Program-made: the position numbers and the translations under genes | Source of the DNA: Bartonella vinsonii subsp. berkhoffii ATCC 51672 | GTDB lineage: Bacteria; Pseudomonadota; Alphaproteobacteria; Rhizobiales; Rhizobiaceae | Reading direction: 5' to 3' | DNA: 64,000 bases | Assembly: GCF_902825225.1 (NCBI RefSeq) | Contig: NZ_CADEAK010000001.1 | Location: 124,001 to 188,000 of the forward strand | Shown here: one piece after another, positions 33,501 to 43,322 of the stretch | Position numbering within the stretch: position 1 is the stretch's first letter | Layout: every line of letters begins with the position of its first letter | Notes under the pieces: generated by a model | The model's input: only the letters and a program-made list of their open reading frames with translations | Told to the model about the DNA's origin: nothing | The model's database searches: none

Positions 33501-33634
33501 AGTATTATAACAATCCACAGCAAGGCTACCTTTCACACGCAGTCCCTTTTAAAAAAGACTATGAAGGTGATTATGACCATCTGGCACGCTTATGGGAATG
33601 GTCACATGGATTCCATAAAGGAAATCAATCATGA
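30512..33634 (+). CDS. addB: double-strand break repair protein AddB
   Basis: AddB is the helicase-nuclease partner of AddA, resecting double-strand breaks for RecA. The 1040-residue protein is the alphaproteobacterial type, with a helicase-like N-terminal region (FAPNGDIQMALADTLIYVPTRRAARALR) and a C-terminal PD-(D/E)xK nuclease with D910/K912 in LDFKTSTPP and QLALEAAL. The ATG has no strong Shine-Dalgarno. It overlaps addA by 4 bp (ATGA), so the two are translationally coupled. Confidence 0.93.
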   Translation: MTYKPRVFSISPGTPFLPHFVDALLSGALIDNFAPNGDIQMALADTLIYVPTRRAARALRTVFVERSDIKSTFLPTIRPLGDLDEESFLFAENYTNTLYPPIGESERLLLLAHLIRPWRENLPAHLRAMFGTEEVLIPAHTGDAIWLAQDLAKLMDEIETEAADWSKLNEIVPDMVAEWWQITLDFLTIVTQSWPQILQERQRSNPVEWRNQALKMHAENLHRTQPHKPILAAGVSGSIPAVSHLLKVIASLPKGAVVLPGLDLHMDEEQWKALGTINKEKATYHSFDHAENIFSHPQYHFKKLLSLMKCHRIHVREIGQQSAIKKKRTALLSEAFRPASTTDKWVHIVRDDYENLCADWSFIEAINEREEALAIAVALRNAIEEPPKNAALITNDRNLARRVSAELQRFGIEANDSGGIPLAQTLPATLLRLLLENVFQPHDPIAFLSLLKHPLTTLEQNRHRLREMAENFELFVLRGNTSRINFCECNQFLEKWIETYFHNTSEINVLDQQKCEEAQFLCHLLSQAIEPLASLMKKEKECTVNEAAIVTVEVFENFGRDENNSLEHLYQHEAGQALATFLRELVSDQSELTFPLCEWPAIFSALIASRSVTPSPGGHPRLFIWGTLEARLQTVDTVVIGGLNEGSWPITTRNDAFLSRQMKMMLTLGPPEQRIGLSAHDFQWAMGMNKVVMSRAIRVNHAPSLPSRWLQRLETVIGKQVWKQIRARGESFLHWAKMLDNTNMIACAERPCPVPPLDVRPRHFSVTEIATLRYDPYAIYAKKILRLKPLKALMHDPCAAERGTLYHAILAAFGTQIKNLSAENALDVLLTLGRKEFDKFNLPADVETIWWTNFENLAPFILQWEQSLEPRERHTEVVSQKIPIGTTGVTLSGRADRIDVLANKMVEILDFKTSTPPSSKQVRHLLFPQLALEAALLMKGAFTDFQNLTPSNLFYIPLNGKGEIIPKSIFSKKGEKEHQNVISLSEKAWEHLITLMEYYNNPQQGYLSHAVPFKKDYEGDYDHLARLWEWSHGFHKGNQS

Positions 33635-36600
33635 CCCTTTTTTCTATTCCTGAAGCAGCCCTTGATGCACAAGCAACAGCAACACATCCCCAAAAAAACG
33701 TATGGGTTTCTGCAAATGCGGGTTCTGGAAAAACGCATGTTTTAAGCGAACGTGTTATCCGTTTGCTTTTAAATGGTACCCCTCCAGCACGTATTTTATG
33801 CCTCACTTATACGAGAGCCGCTGCCACTGTTATGCAATCGCGAATTTTTCGCACACTTTCCAGTTGGAACGAACTTGATGATAAACAGCTGCAAAAAACC
33901 TTATCGCAGCTCGAAAATAAACCCATCAATGCGCAAAAATTAACCTATGCACGCCAACTCTTCGCTCGTGCTCTCGAAACACCAGGTGGCTTAAAAATCC
34001 AAACTATTCATGCCTTTTGTGAATCTCTCTTGCATCAATTTATGCTAGAAGCCAATATCGCTGGGCATTTCGAACTCATAGATGATGTCAACCGAAAAAA
34101 ATTACAACAAGAAGCGCGCTGCCAACTTTTGAAGCATAATGATGCACAATCCGCTTTGAAACAACTGCTTAAGGTTATCAGTGAACACACTTTTAACCAA
34201 TTGCTGTATGAAGCAACGGAAAAGCAACATAAACTATCTGATTTTTTATCCTCTCTGCTCTCTGAAGATGGAGAGGAACAATTGCGTGCGCTGTTTAATT
34301 TAGCGCCTGATGATACAAACCAGCAGCTACTGGAAAAAATTCAACAGATTGCTCGTCTCCCTCTTTACGCTCTCACACATTGCAAAACCCACGGCAACCA
34401 GAATCTTAAGGATATGGTTGCGAAATTTTCCCAATTAGCAGAAACTTCTGATGAAACAAAGATTATCAATATTATTTCCGATATTTATTTCAGAGCGACA
34501 GGCGCCCCCCGCAATTTTTCACGTTTAGCGCGTAAAAAATCAGATGAAATTTTGCCCTTTATTCAACAAATGATCGAAGAGAAACAAAGCAAACTTTCTG
34601 TTCTTTTAGAAAAATATCAATGCGTAAAAATCCTCGCACTCAATATGGCTGCTTTTCAGCTTTGTGCCATCTATCTCAAAATTTATGCAAATTTAAAAAA
34701 AGCCAATGGTTTTTTAAATTTTGATGATCTCATTGAGCGTACACTCCATTTGTTGCAACGTGAAGGTGCAAGCCAATGGGTACACTATAAACTTGATCTT
34801 GGTCTTGATCATATTTTGCTTGATGAAGCACAAGATACCAACCCTGATCAATGGAAAATTATTCAACTTTTAGCGCAAGAATTTTTCACAGGTCACGGTC
34901 AACGTACAAACACTCGTACTCTTTTTGCTGTTGGAGATGAAAAACAATCTATCTATTCTTTTCAAGGTGCTGCTCCAGAAAATTTTGCTGCAAATGGTAG
35001 AATGATTCAAAAAAAAGCAGAACAAGCGAAGCAGAAATTTGAAAAAATACAACTGAATTATTCTTTTCGCTCTACTGCTGATGTCCTTAAAAGTGTCGAT
35101 CTTGTTTTTGAAACACCAGAAAATTACAAAGGGCTTTCAGCAGAAAATACAAAAACAGTGCACGAAGCTATTCGTATTCACAGCCCCGGTGAGGTTATTT
35201 TATGGGATGCATTTTCCAAAGAAGCTCATGAATTTCCTGACGATTGGCATTTAACTGTTGATCAGTTAGATACACCAGAAGTACATCTGGCGGAAAAAAT
35301 TGCTGAAACTATCGCAAACTGGTTACAGAAAGGAGAAATGCTTCCAGCAAAAGGACGCTTAATGCGTGCAAGTGATATCATGGTTTTGGTTCGCAAGCGT
35401 GATGAATTTGTCTCTGCGCTTTCTCGTGCACTTAAACAACATAATATTCCTGTAGCTGGTGCTGACCGTTTACAGCTTACCGATCATATTAGTGTGCGTG
35501 ATTTGATGGCACTTGCACGTTTTGTCTTACAACCACAAGATGATCTTTCTCTTGCTTGTGTTTTAAAAAGTCCACTTTTTTCACTTAATGAAGAAAAACT
35601 TTATCAGCTTGCAGCACACCGTACAGGTTCCCTTTGGCAAAGCCTGTGTACATATGCATCATCGCATACATCTTTTCAACATGCCTTTGAAACCTTAAGC
35701 CACTATCGCACGCTCGTGGATAAAATACCGGTTTTTGAATTCTATAGCCATATTTTGAACAATGATAAGGGACGGCAAAAAATTCTAACCCGCTTAGGAT
35801 CTGAAGCAAATGACGTGCTCGATGCTTTTATGGATTACACACTCACGATTCAAAAAACAGGCTTACCAGGATTGCAAGCTTTTTTGGAAACATTAAGTGT
35901 AAGCGAACCAGAAATTAAACGTGAGTTTGATCAAAACTACGAAGAAGTCCGTATTATGACGGTTCATGCTGCTAAAGGATTAGAAGCTGCTGTTGTTTTT
36001 CTCGTTGATCCAGGGAGTGCTGTTTGGCATTCTCAACATGCACCACATCTTCTGAAAGTTCCCTTAAACAAGAAACAATTAAACGACCAACACGCTTTTA
36101 TCTGGTGTCCTAACGCAGAATTTCGTAGCCCCCCCTCTGAAAAAGCACTTTCACATTTAAAAGAATGTGCAGAAGAAGAATATAAACGCCTTCTTTATGT
36201 AGGCATGACACGCGCTGAAGATCGATTATTTATTTGTGGATATAAAAGTCAGAAATCCTCCTCTCATACATGGTTACAATTGGTAAAAAACGCTCTTGAA
36301 CCACACGCAGTGCCAATAAAAGGTCCTGCAGAAGATATTGCAGCTTGGCGTTATTCCATCACAGTTTCTTCTGCCCCTATAAACCAAGAAGCATCCTGTG
36401 CTAATAGCTTGGCACTCCCACCTTTGCCGGATTTTTTCTTCCATAAAGTCCCCCTAGAACCAGCTCTGCCCAAACCACTAAGACCTTCTGTTGCGAGTCT
36501 CTCTATTGAGGCTGATGCAGAGATTTTTTCCAATACAAAACAGTTTAGCATTTCACCTGTTTTAGGAGGAATAAATACTAACAGAGCTTTTTCCATCGAA

Positions 36601-37104
36601 TATGGGAATACTGTGCATCGATTACTGCAGTATCTACCCAATTGTCCTCTCGAAAAACGTCGAGATTATGCCCAACATTATCTCAATACAAAAGCCTCTC
36701 ATTGGCATGAATCCCAAAGGGAAGAAGCGCTTCACCATGTTTGGCAGATTTTAGATCACATCTACCTCAAACCCCTCTTTTCTGTTGATTCACGTGCTGA
36801 AGTCTCCCTCATGGGTCTTGTAAAAATTCGTGGTAAAGAACAATCAATTTCCGGTCAAATTGACCGTCTATACATCACACAAAATAGCATTATCTTTGCT
36901 GATTTTAAAACTGGGACCCCACCAGAAAACGAAGATGATATCGCCCCGCGCTATTTGTTGCAAATGGCTCTTTACCGAAAGTTGCTACAGGCTATTTATC
37001 CAGATAAAGATATCCAAGCTCTTCTTGTCTATAGTAAAGAAGTAAAGATTTTTAAACTTCCTCCAGAAAAACTTGAGACGCTTCTTGATGAAATTGCTGC
37101 ATAA
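33631..37104 (+). CDS. addA: double-strand break repair helicase-nuclease AddA
   Basis: AddA is a UvrD-type 3'-5' helicase with a C-terminal nuclease. Walker A NAGSGKT is at 29-35, Walker B/DEAQD at 398-402, and motif VI MTRAEDRLFICG and RIMTVHAAKGLEA are present. The RecB-like nuclease has D1091-F-K1093 and QMALY (1111-1115). Its 1157 residues are normal. The start overlaps addB. trxA follows 107 bp later. Confidence 0.95.
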   Translation: MTLFSIPEAALDAQATATHPQKNVWVSANAGSGKTHVLSERVIRLLLNGTPPARILCLTYTRAAATVMQSRIFRTLSSWNELDDKQLQKTLSQLENKPINAQKLTYARQLFARALETPGGLKIQTIHAFCESLLHQFMLEANIAGHFELIDDVNRKKLQQEARCQLLKHNDAQSALKQLLKVISEHTFNQLLYEATEKQHKLSDFLSSLLSEDGEEQLRALFNLAPDDTNQQLLEKIQQIARLPLYALTHCKTHGNQNLKDMVAKFSQLAETSDETKIINIISDIYFRATGAPRNFSRLARKKSDEILPFIQQMIEEKQSKLSVLLEKYQCVKILALNMAAFQLCAIYLKIYANLKKANGFLNFDDLIERTLHLLQREGASQWVHYKLDLGLDHILLDEAQDTNPDQWKIIQLLAQEFFTGHGQRTNTRTLFAVGDEKQSIYSFQGAAPENFAANGRMIQKKAEQAKQKFEKIQLNYSFRSTADVLKSVDLVFETPENYKGLSAENTKTVHEAIRIHSPGEVILWDAFSKEAHEFPDDWHLTVDQLDTPEVHLAEKIAETIANWLQKGEMLPAKGRLMRASDIMVLVRKRDEFVSALSRALKQHNIPVAGADRLQLTDHISVRDLMALARFVLQPQDDLSLACVLKSPLFSLNEEKLYQLAAHRTGSLWQSLCTYASSHTSFQHAFETLSHYRTLVDKIPVFEFYSHILNNDKGRQKILTRLGSEANDVLDAFMDYTLTIQKTGLPGLQAFLETLSVSEPEIKREFDQNYEEVRIMTVHAAKGLEAAVVFLVDPGSAVWHSQHAPHLLKVPLNKKQLNDQHAFIWCPNAEFRSPPSEKALSHLKECAEEEYKRLLYVGMTRAEDRLFICGYKSQKSSSHTWLQLVKNALEPHAVPIKGPAEDIAAWRYSITVSSAPINQEASCANSLALPPLPDFFFHKVPLEPALPKPLRPSVASLSIEADAEIFSNTKQFSISPVLGGINTNRAFSIEYGNTVHRLLQYLPNCPLEKRRDYAQHYLNTKASHWHESQREEALHHVWQILDHIYLKPLFSVDSRAEVSLMGLVKIRGKEQSISGQIDRLYITQNSIIFADFKTGTPPENEDDIAPRYLLQMALYRKLLQAIYPDKDIQALLVYSKEVKIFKLPPEKLETLLDEIAA

Positions 37105-37211
37105 ATCAAAAAAACCTTTTTCCACAAAGACTCTTATAATTTATTTTTGCAATAACTTGATATGAATTGTTATCGTACCGATGTATAGAATGAGATATAA
37201 AGGATAAATTT

Positions 37212-37535
37212 ATGACATGTATAAAAGTTGATAAGAGCAATTTCGAAAATGAAGTTCTGACCTCTTCCACCCCTGTTGTCGTTGATTTTTGGGCAGAATG
37301 GTGTGGTCCTTGCAAAATGATTGCTCCCATTTTGGATGAAATTTCAGCAGAAATGCAAAATCAAGTTAAAATTGCTAAAGTGAATATTGATGAAAATCCG
37401 GAACTCACTACCCAATATGGAGTACGTTCAATTCCTACCTTATTGATGTTTAAAAATGGAAATGTTTCATCAAATATGGTTGGAGCTGCTTCTAAGGGGC
37501 GTGTTTCTGAATGGATCAAAGAAGGGCTTGGTTAA
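37212..37535 (+). CDS. trxA: thioredoxin
   Basis: A 107-residue classic thioredoxin with the redox motif WCGPC (30-34), buried D25 and cis-proline loop SIPTLL. It reduces cytoplasmic disulfides using NADPH via thioredoxin reductase. It has an AAAGGA site before the ATG and its own 3' terminator. Confidence 0.97.
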   Translation: MTCIKVDKSNFENEVLTSSTPVVVDFWAEWCGPCKMIAPILDEISAEMQNQVKIAKVNIDENPELTTQYGVRSIPTLLMFKNGNVSSNMVGAASKGRVSEWIKEGLG

Positions 37536-37562
37536 ATTTGCCTATGACAGATCTTGCTATAA

Positions 37563-37589
37563 GGAGAGGAGTTTCACCTCTCCCTTTTT
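37563..37589 (+). terminator. rho-independent terminator of trxA
   Basis: GGAGAGG (37563-37569) and CCTCTCC (37577-37583) form a perfect 7-bp stem with loop AGTTTCA and are followed by CTTTTT. It lies 28 bases after the trxA stop and before the convergent prfC. Confidence 0.85.
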
Positions 37590-37638
37590 GGGGGGATTTC
37601 ATTAAAATAACCGCTTTTCCAATAATAAAAGCTGCTGT

Positions 37639-39216
37639 TTATTCAGAGCGGACTTGATAATCTTTAAAAGCTGAAAATTTTATTTTCGGTGCCCGTTCTG
37701 CTTCATAATTCAATGAGAAGTGATTTTCTGCTAAAAAGACTGCATCACCATCCAAATCATGCGCAATAGCAGAACGGTGGTTGATAAGAAATTTTTGTAA
37801 TTCGTGTTTATCCTCTGAAGAAATCCAACGACATACGCTAAAGCGTGCCGATTCAAAATTCACTGGCATACCATATTCTATTTTCAATCGTTCCTTTAAA
37901 ACATCAATTTGCAAAGCACCAATCACCCCAATAAGAGAAGGTGATCCGTCATCAGGAATAAAGAGTTGCACAACCCCTTCTTCAGCCATTTGTTGTAAGG
38001 CGTCTTTCAGTTTTTTTGCTTTCATCGGATCGCCTAAACAAACACGACGCAAAATTTCTGGTGCAAAATTAGGGACGCCCTTAAAGAGGATGTCTTCTCC
38101 TTCAGTCAAAGTATCACCAATGCGTAAAGTTCCATGATTAGGAATCCCTACGATATCACCAGCATAAGTTTGATCAGCAATTTGCCGCGAGCGCGCAAAG
38201 AAAAATTGTGGAGCAGAAAGTGTCATTGATTTTCCTGTTCGTACCAACTTTGTCTTCATGCCACGTTCAAGTGTTCCCGAACAAACCCGAAAAAATGCAA
38301 TACGATCACGGTGATTGGGATCCATATTTGCTTGAATCTTAAAAACAAATCCCGTCATTTTAGATTCCATGGCCATGACATTGCGTTGATCTGCACTCTG
38401 ATCACGAGGACTTTGACCAAAATCAATGAGCGCATTGATTAAATCACGAACACCAAAATTGCGTAAAGCCGAACCAAAATAAACAGGAGTCATATGTCCT
38501 TCACAGAAAGCTTTAAGATCAAAATTTTTGCAAGCATTTCGCGCAAGCTCTACACTCTCGATAAAAGATAAGCGTTGGTTTTCTGGAAGCAAATTTGCAA
38601 TCTCATCTGGTCCAGAAACCATCCGTTGCCTTACCTCATCATCTTTTTGACGAAAACGATTATGATGAAGATCAAATGTGCCAACAAAATCTTTACCCGT
38701 ACCGATTGGCCATGTTATTGGTGCTGTATCTAGGGCGAGTTTTTCTTCAATTTCATCTAAAAGCTCTATAGGATCACGTGCTTCTCTATCCATTTTATTG
38801 ATAAAAGTAACAATAGGAATATCCCGCATCCGACACACTTCAAACAATTTCAGTGTTCTAGGCTCAATTCCCCGTGCACCATCTAGCACCATGATAGCAC
38901 TATCAACTGCCGTGAGAGTACGATAGGTATCGTCTGCAAAATCCTCATGTCCTGGGGTATCTAACAAATTAAAGATATGATCTTCATATTCAAACGTCAT
39001 CACCGATGTTACAACCGAAATACCACGATCACGTTCAATATTCATCCAATCAGAGCGAGTTTGAATACGGCCTTTTTTTGCTTTCACCTCACCAGCAAGC
39101 TGAATCGCACCACCAAACAATAAAAGCTTTTCTGTTAATGTTGTTTTCCCTGCATCTGGGTGAGCAATGATTGCAAATGTGCGACGCCGTTTTACTTCTT
39201 GCGCTCTCTTTTCCAT
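37639..39216 (-). CDS. prfC: peptide chain release factor 3
   Basis: RF3 is a GTPase that removes RF1/RF2 from the ribosome after termination. The G1 loop AHPDAGKT is at 18-25, with IQTRSDWMNIERDRGISV, DTPGHEDFADDTYRTL (G3) and NKMD (G4) following. The 525-residue length is normal. Its ATG overlaps the lysS stop by one base (TAATG), so the two form an operon. Confidence 0.95.
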   Translation of the reverse strand: MEKRAQEVKRRRTFAIIAHPDAGKTTLTEKLLLFGGAIQLAGEVKAKKGRIQTRSDWMNIERDRGISVVTSVMTFEYEDHIFNLLDTPGHEDFADDTYRTLTAVDSAIMVLDGARGIEPRTLKLFEVCRMRDIPIVTFINKMDREARDPIELLDEIEEKLALDTAPITWPIGTGKDFVGTFDLHHNRFRQKDDEVRQRMVSGPDEIANLLPENQRLSFIESVELARNACKNFDLKAFCEGHMTPVYFGSALRNFGVRDLINALIDFGQSPRDQSADQRNVMAMESKMTGFVFKIQANMDPNHRDRIAFFRVCSGTLERGMKTKLVRTGKSMTLSAPQFFFARSRQIADQTYAGDIVGIPNHGTLRIGDTLTEGEDILFKGVPNFAPEILRRVCLGDPMKAKKLKDALQQMAEEGVVQLFIPDDGSPSLIGVIGALQIDVLKERLKIEYGMPVNFESARFSVCRWISSEDKHELQKFLINHRSAIAHDLDGDAVFLAENHFSLNYEAERAPKIKFSAFKDYQVRSE

Positions 39217-40880
39217 TATTCCACCATAGTTCGAGCAAGCGCTTCAGCAATCAGTGCACGCATTTCATTAATCCCGTACAACGCAATAAATGACCCCCAT
39301 CGTGGTCCTCGTTCTTGTCCTAAAAGAACCTCATACAACATTTGAAAAAATACATTTGAAACACCAGGGCCCCCTTCAGGACTTTTCTTGCTATGGTCTT
39401 GATAACGTTCCGTTAAACGCGCAACATCAAGAAGCACATCTTGAAGCGTGTTTCCATCAACAGTTTCAGGCAAACTGGCTAATTTCGCATCTATTTGCAC
39501 TAATGTTGCACGTTCACTGTCATCAGGAAGGCGAAATTTTTTATTTGGTTTCACAAAGAGTTCAAAATATTTAATGGCAAATTGCACCAACTGATCAAGT
39601 GCTGGATAAGTTTGTGGATTGGCTCCCTTAGCATAGCGAGAAATAAAGCCCCAAAGAACCTCTTTATTTTCAGCATTTGAAGCACTTACCAAATTCAAGA
39701 GCATAGCAAAAGATACAGGCAAAACATCTTGTGGAGGGCAACCACTATGGATATGCCATACAGGATTATTCAGCCGCTCTTGCCACCTTTGACGCCCATA
39801 GGCTGAAAGATGCGCATAATATTCATCAACCGCTTTTGGGATAACATCAAAATAAAGCCGTTTTGCCGTTTTGGGCTTTGAAAACATATAAAGCCCTAGA
39901 CTCTCAGTTGGAGCATATGTTAACCACTCATCAATGGTTAAGCCATTTCCTTTAGATTTAGAAATTTTCTGCCCCTTATCATCTAAAAAGAGCTCATAGT
40001 TAAATCCTTCTGGTGGATTTCCACCAAGCACTTTACAAACTTTAGAAGAAAGAGTGGTGGAATCGATAAGATCTTTTCCCGCCATTTCATAATCAATGCC
40101 AAGTGCTTTCCAACGCATTGCCCAATCCACTTTCCATTGACATTTAACCTTGCCACCTGTGACCTCCGTTTCAATGGTTTCTCCCGTTTCAGGCTCAATA
40201 TAGGTGACAGTACCTTTTTCAACATTACGAGCAATCATCGGAACTTGTAATACTTTTCCAGAAAATGGAGAAATCGGTAAAAAGAGAGAATAGGTAGCCC
40301 GCCGTTCTTCACCCAATGTTGGCAAAACAATTGCCATGACTTTGTCATAACAGCCAAGTATTTTTAAAAGTGTTTCATCAAAATGACCGGAAGTATAATA
40401 ATCTGTCGCGCTAGCGAATTCATAATCAAAACCAAAACGATCAAGAAAAGCGCGCAAGCGGGCATTATTTGCTGCTCCAAAAGAAGGATAACTATTCCCA
40501 AAAGGATCTGGTACACGGCTAAGTGGTTGACCAAGATAGCTTTCCATTTTTTCGCGATCAGGCACATTATCAGGAACCTTACGCAACCCATCCATATCAT
40601 CAGAAAAACAAAGAAGTTTCGTTTTAACTTTATTCTCTGTCAGAATATGGAAAGCATGGCGCACCATGGTTGTACGTACTACTTCCCCAAAGGTTCCAAT
40701 ATGCGGTAAACCAGAAGGGCCATAGCCTGTTTCGAATATTACACTCTCTGGATACCCTGTTTTTTCATACCGTTTGATAATTTTGCGTGCTTCTTCAAAT
40801 GGCCAAACTTTCGATTGAGCAGCAGCATCTTTTAATTCTGGTGTAAGGCTAAGGGCATCATACGGATTACGCATCATCAT
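39216..40880 (-). CDS. lysS: class I lysyl-tRNA synthetase
   Basis: This archaeal-type class I LysRS, used by most alphaproteobacteria, charges tRNA-Lys. The HIGH-like motif [10 protein letters not shown] is around residue 60 and the KMSKS-like KISKSKGN is at 305-312. Three consecutive ATGs begin the gene; AGGA precedes the first with a short spacer. The length is 554 residues. Confidence 0.95.
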   Translation of the reverse strand: MMMRNPYDALSLTPELKDAAAQSKVWPFEEARKIIKRYEKTGYPESVIFETGYGPSGLPHIGTFGEVVRTTMVRHAFHILTENKVKTKLLCFSDDMDGLRKVPDNVPDREKMESYLGQPLSRVPDPFGNSYPSFGAANNARLRAFLDRFGFDYEFASATDYYTSGHFDETLLKILGCYDKVMAIVLPTLGEERRATYSLFLPISPFSGKVLQVPMIARNVEKGTVTYIEPETGETIETEVTGGKVKCQWKVDWAMRWKALGIDYEMAGKDLIDSTTLSSKVCKVLGGNPPEGFNYELFLDDKGQKISKSKGNGLTIDEWLTYAPTESLGLYMFSKPKTAKRLYFDVIPKAVDEYYAHLSAYGRQRWQERLNNPVWHIHSGCPPQDVLPVSFAMLLNLVSASNAENKEVLWGFISRYAKGANPQTYPALDQLVQFAIKYFELFVKPNKKFRLPDDSERATLVQIDAKLASLPETVDGNTLQDVLLDVARLTERYQDHSKKSPEGGPGVSNVFFQMLYEVLLGQERGPRWGSFIALYGINEMRALIAEALARTMVE

Positions 40881-41049
40881 CTTTATCCTAAAATTAAATT
40901 CTTTAATGGCTTGGTGTATGGTTATTAAACCTATTCGTCAATAATAGCACACTAAAATCTTCTTAATTATGCTCTTGTTATGACCAGTATCTGCCCTATT
41001 CTTTCCATTGCACTCTCTTTTATTTTTATCTTAATGAAGTATAAGTATC

Positions 41050-41199
41050 ATGAACCGTAATTTACTCGTTTTGATCATTGGTATTTTAATTGCCATTATT
41101 CTAGGTTTTTCTTATTATACGTATCAGCAAGAAAAAAAATCCTCTAGCATAGAGCTAAAAATAGGACAATTAACCTCTTCGCAGACACCAATAAGTTAG
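41050..41199 (+). CDS. 49-residue single-span membrane protein
   Basis: The ORF starts MNRNLLVLIIGILIAIIL, giving one N-terminal membrane helix, then a charged linker (TYQQEKKSS) and a short hydrophilic tail (IELKIGQL). Small proteins of this design and opening (MNRNLL-LIIG) are common in Rhizobiales and usually end in a similar I-E-I-x-I-G stretch. The function is unknown. There is no clear ribosome site, so expression is unproven. Confidence 0.6.
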   Translation: MNRNLLVLIIGILIAIILGFSYYTYQQEKKSSSIELKIGQLTSSQTPIS

Positions 41200-41274
41200 A
41201 AAAATGACAAAATTAAATATTTTTATATAAAAAAGCCATTTTACTTATATTTAAAGGTGATTTTATAGGATTGT

Positions 41275-42496
41275 TTATATACATGCCAAAGAACGCACTG
41301 CCAATGTGCGTAAACGTAGGGCATTTAATTTAATGAAGTCAGCAGCATCCTGTTGATCATAGACGCCTTTATCATCCACAAAAGTTACCAATTTACTAGA
41401 GTAAAGGGACTTTTTGCTTTGGCGTCCTTCAACAATCACATTGCCCTTATAAAGCTTTAATGTAACTTCACCTTCAACATTTTCTTGGGATAAATCAATC
41501 GCAGCTTGCAGCATTTTGCGTTCAAGTGAAAACCAAAAGCCATAATAAATAAACTCTGCGTAACGCGGCATTAATTCATCTTTCAAATACGCTGCTCCCC
41601 GACCCAATGTGAGAGATTCCATCACACGATGAGCAGTCAAGAGAATGGTTCTCCCTGGTGTTTCATAAATGCCACGCGATTTCATACCTACAAAGCGGTT
41701 TTCTAGCAAATCTAACCGACCAATACCGTTGTCGCGTCCATAATTATTCAATTCAGCAAGTAAGTTCGCAGGAGATAAATTTTGCCCATTAATCGAGATA
41801 GCATAACCTTTTTAAAGCCAACCGTGATTATGATTGCTTGATCTGGAGCAGCTTCTGGAGAAAGAGTGCGCATATGAACATATTCAGGAGCAGGAAGTGC
41901 TGGATCTTCCAAAACCTTGCCCTCTGATGACGAGTACAATAAATTTGCATCGACGGAAAAAGGCGCTTCGCTTTGATTATCCTTCTCTACTGGAATTTGA
42001 TGCGCGCGCGCAAATTCAAGCAAATCTGTCCGACTTTTAAAAGACCAATCACGCCATGGAGCAATAATCTTGATATCAGGATTAAGAGCATAAGCAGAAA
42101 GTTCAAAGCGAACTTGATCATTACCTTTTCCTGTTGCTCCATGGGCAATTGCATCTGCACCCGTTTCCTTGGCATTTTTAATAAGGCGTTTTGAAATGAG
42201 TGGACGAGCAATTGAAGTCTCCAAAAGATAACACCCTTCATAAACTGCATTGGCTCGAAACATTGGAAACACAAAGTCACGTATAAACTCTTCACGTAGA
42301 TCTTCAATATAAATTTCTTTAACGCCCAGTATTTCAGCTTTACGACGCGCCGTCTCTAATTCTTCTCCTTGCCCTAAATCGGCTAGGTTACAACTTCAAC
42401 ACCCAGTTCACTTTGTAACCATTTAAGAATAATAGACGTATCTAGCCCTCCTGAATAAGCTAGAACAACTTTCTTAACATTTTTCCGTTTTTTCAT
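41275..42496 (-). pseudogene. argG: argininosuccinate synthase pseudogene, two frameshifts
   Basis: Full-length ArgG homology runs from [17 protein letters not shown] (ATG at 42494-42496) to [12 protein letters not shown] near 41275, but in three frames. The first break is at about 42382-42389. After GVEVVT the frame meets TAG, consistent with loss of 4 bases before ADLGQGEEL. The second is at about 41808-41815, where one A is missing from the codons for GFKKGDA. Between the breaks the sequence is still close to family ([22 protein letters not shown]), so decay is recent. ArgG joins citrulline and aspartate in arginine synthesis. No intact argG or argH is seen in the window. Confidence 0.93.
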
Positions 42497-42681
42497 TTTA
42501 AAGCTCTACATTATTTGCTTTCTTTTTACTCAGAAATCAAAACTATACAAACAATGAAAATAAATTCCCTTTAGACAACATTAAACAACAGATGCAAAAA
42601 AAAACGAAAAAGCGTAAAAAAGACCGTTTGTGTAAAGACATAAGTCACAAGCAAATCTTTTAAAGAATAAAGGAGATTTAT

Positions 42682-43320
42682 ATGTCATTTTTCCCTGAAT
42701 GGTCTAGCATGATACAATTTTTTTCAGCAGCATTGATTCTAGCACTCATTCCAGGACCTGATATTATGCTATCTGTATCACGCACCATTGCACAAAGCAA
42801 AAAAGCTGGAATTATGTGTACGTTAGGGAGTGCAACAGGTTTTGCTATTCAAGTTGTTGCTGTCGCACTCGGCATATCAGCGCTCATTTTTACCTCACCG
42901 CGCGCCTTTCTTGTTCTTAAAGTTGTAGGTGCCTTTTACCTTCTATGGCTTGCCTTTCAAGCATTGCGTAAAAATTCGACATTTTCTCTCAAAGAAACAT
43001 CCCCCAAATATCAAAGTCTTAGACGTAATTATTTTATGGCTATTGGAATTAATCTCTTAAATCCCAAGGTCATCCTTTTTAATGTAACTTTCTTACCACA
43101 ATTTATCAATGCAAATGACCCTATGGCTATGCAAAAATTGCTCATTTTGGGTCTCTCTTATATTCCTATTGCTTTACCCATTAACATTTTTATAGTTTTT
43201 ATGGCTCATAAATTTTCTAATGGACTTAAGCGAAATCCTTCTTATATCCGTTTTCTTGATTGGCTTATCGCCGGTATTTTTACCAGTTTTGCTTTACGCA
43301 TTCTTATTGATAAAAATTAA
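42682..43320 (+). CDS. LysE/RhtB-family amino-acid exporter
   Basis: The 212-residue protein has about six membrane helices and the family start ALILALIPGPDIMLSVSRTIAQSKKAG. It also has NLLNPKVILFNVTFLPQF. Members export amino acids such as lysine, homoserine or threonine; the substrate is not predictable here. AAAGGAG precedes the ATG. It is convergent with rlmN, with two bases between the stops. Confidence 0.9.
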   Translation: MSFFPEWSSMIQFFSAALILALIPGPDIMLSVSRTIAQSKKAGIMCTLGSATGFAIQVVAVALGISALIFTSPRAFLVLKVVGAFYLLWLAFQALRKNSTFSLKETSPKYQSLRRNYFMAIGINLLNPKVILFNVTFLPQFINANDPMAMQKLLILGLSYIPIALPINIFIVFMAHKFSNGLKRNPSYIRFLDWLIAGIFTSFALRILIDKN

Positions 43321-43322
43321 GA

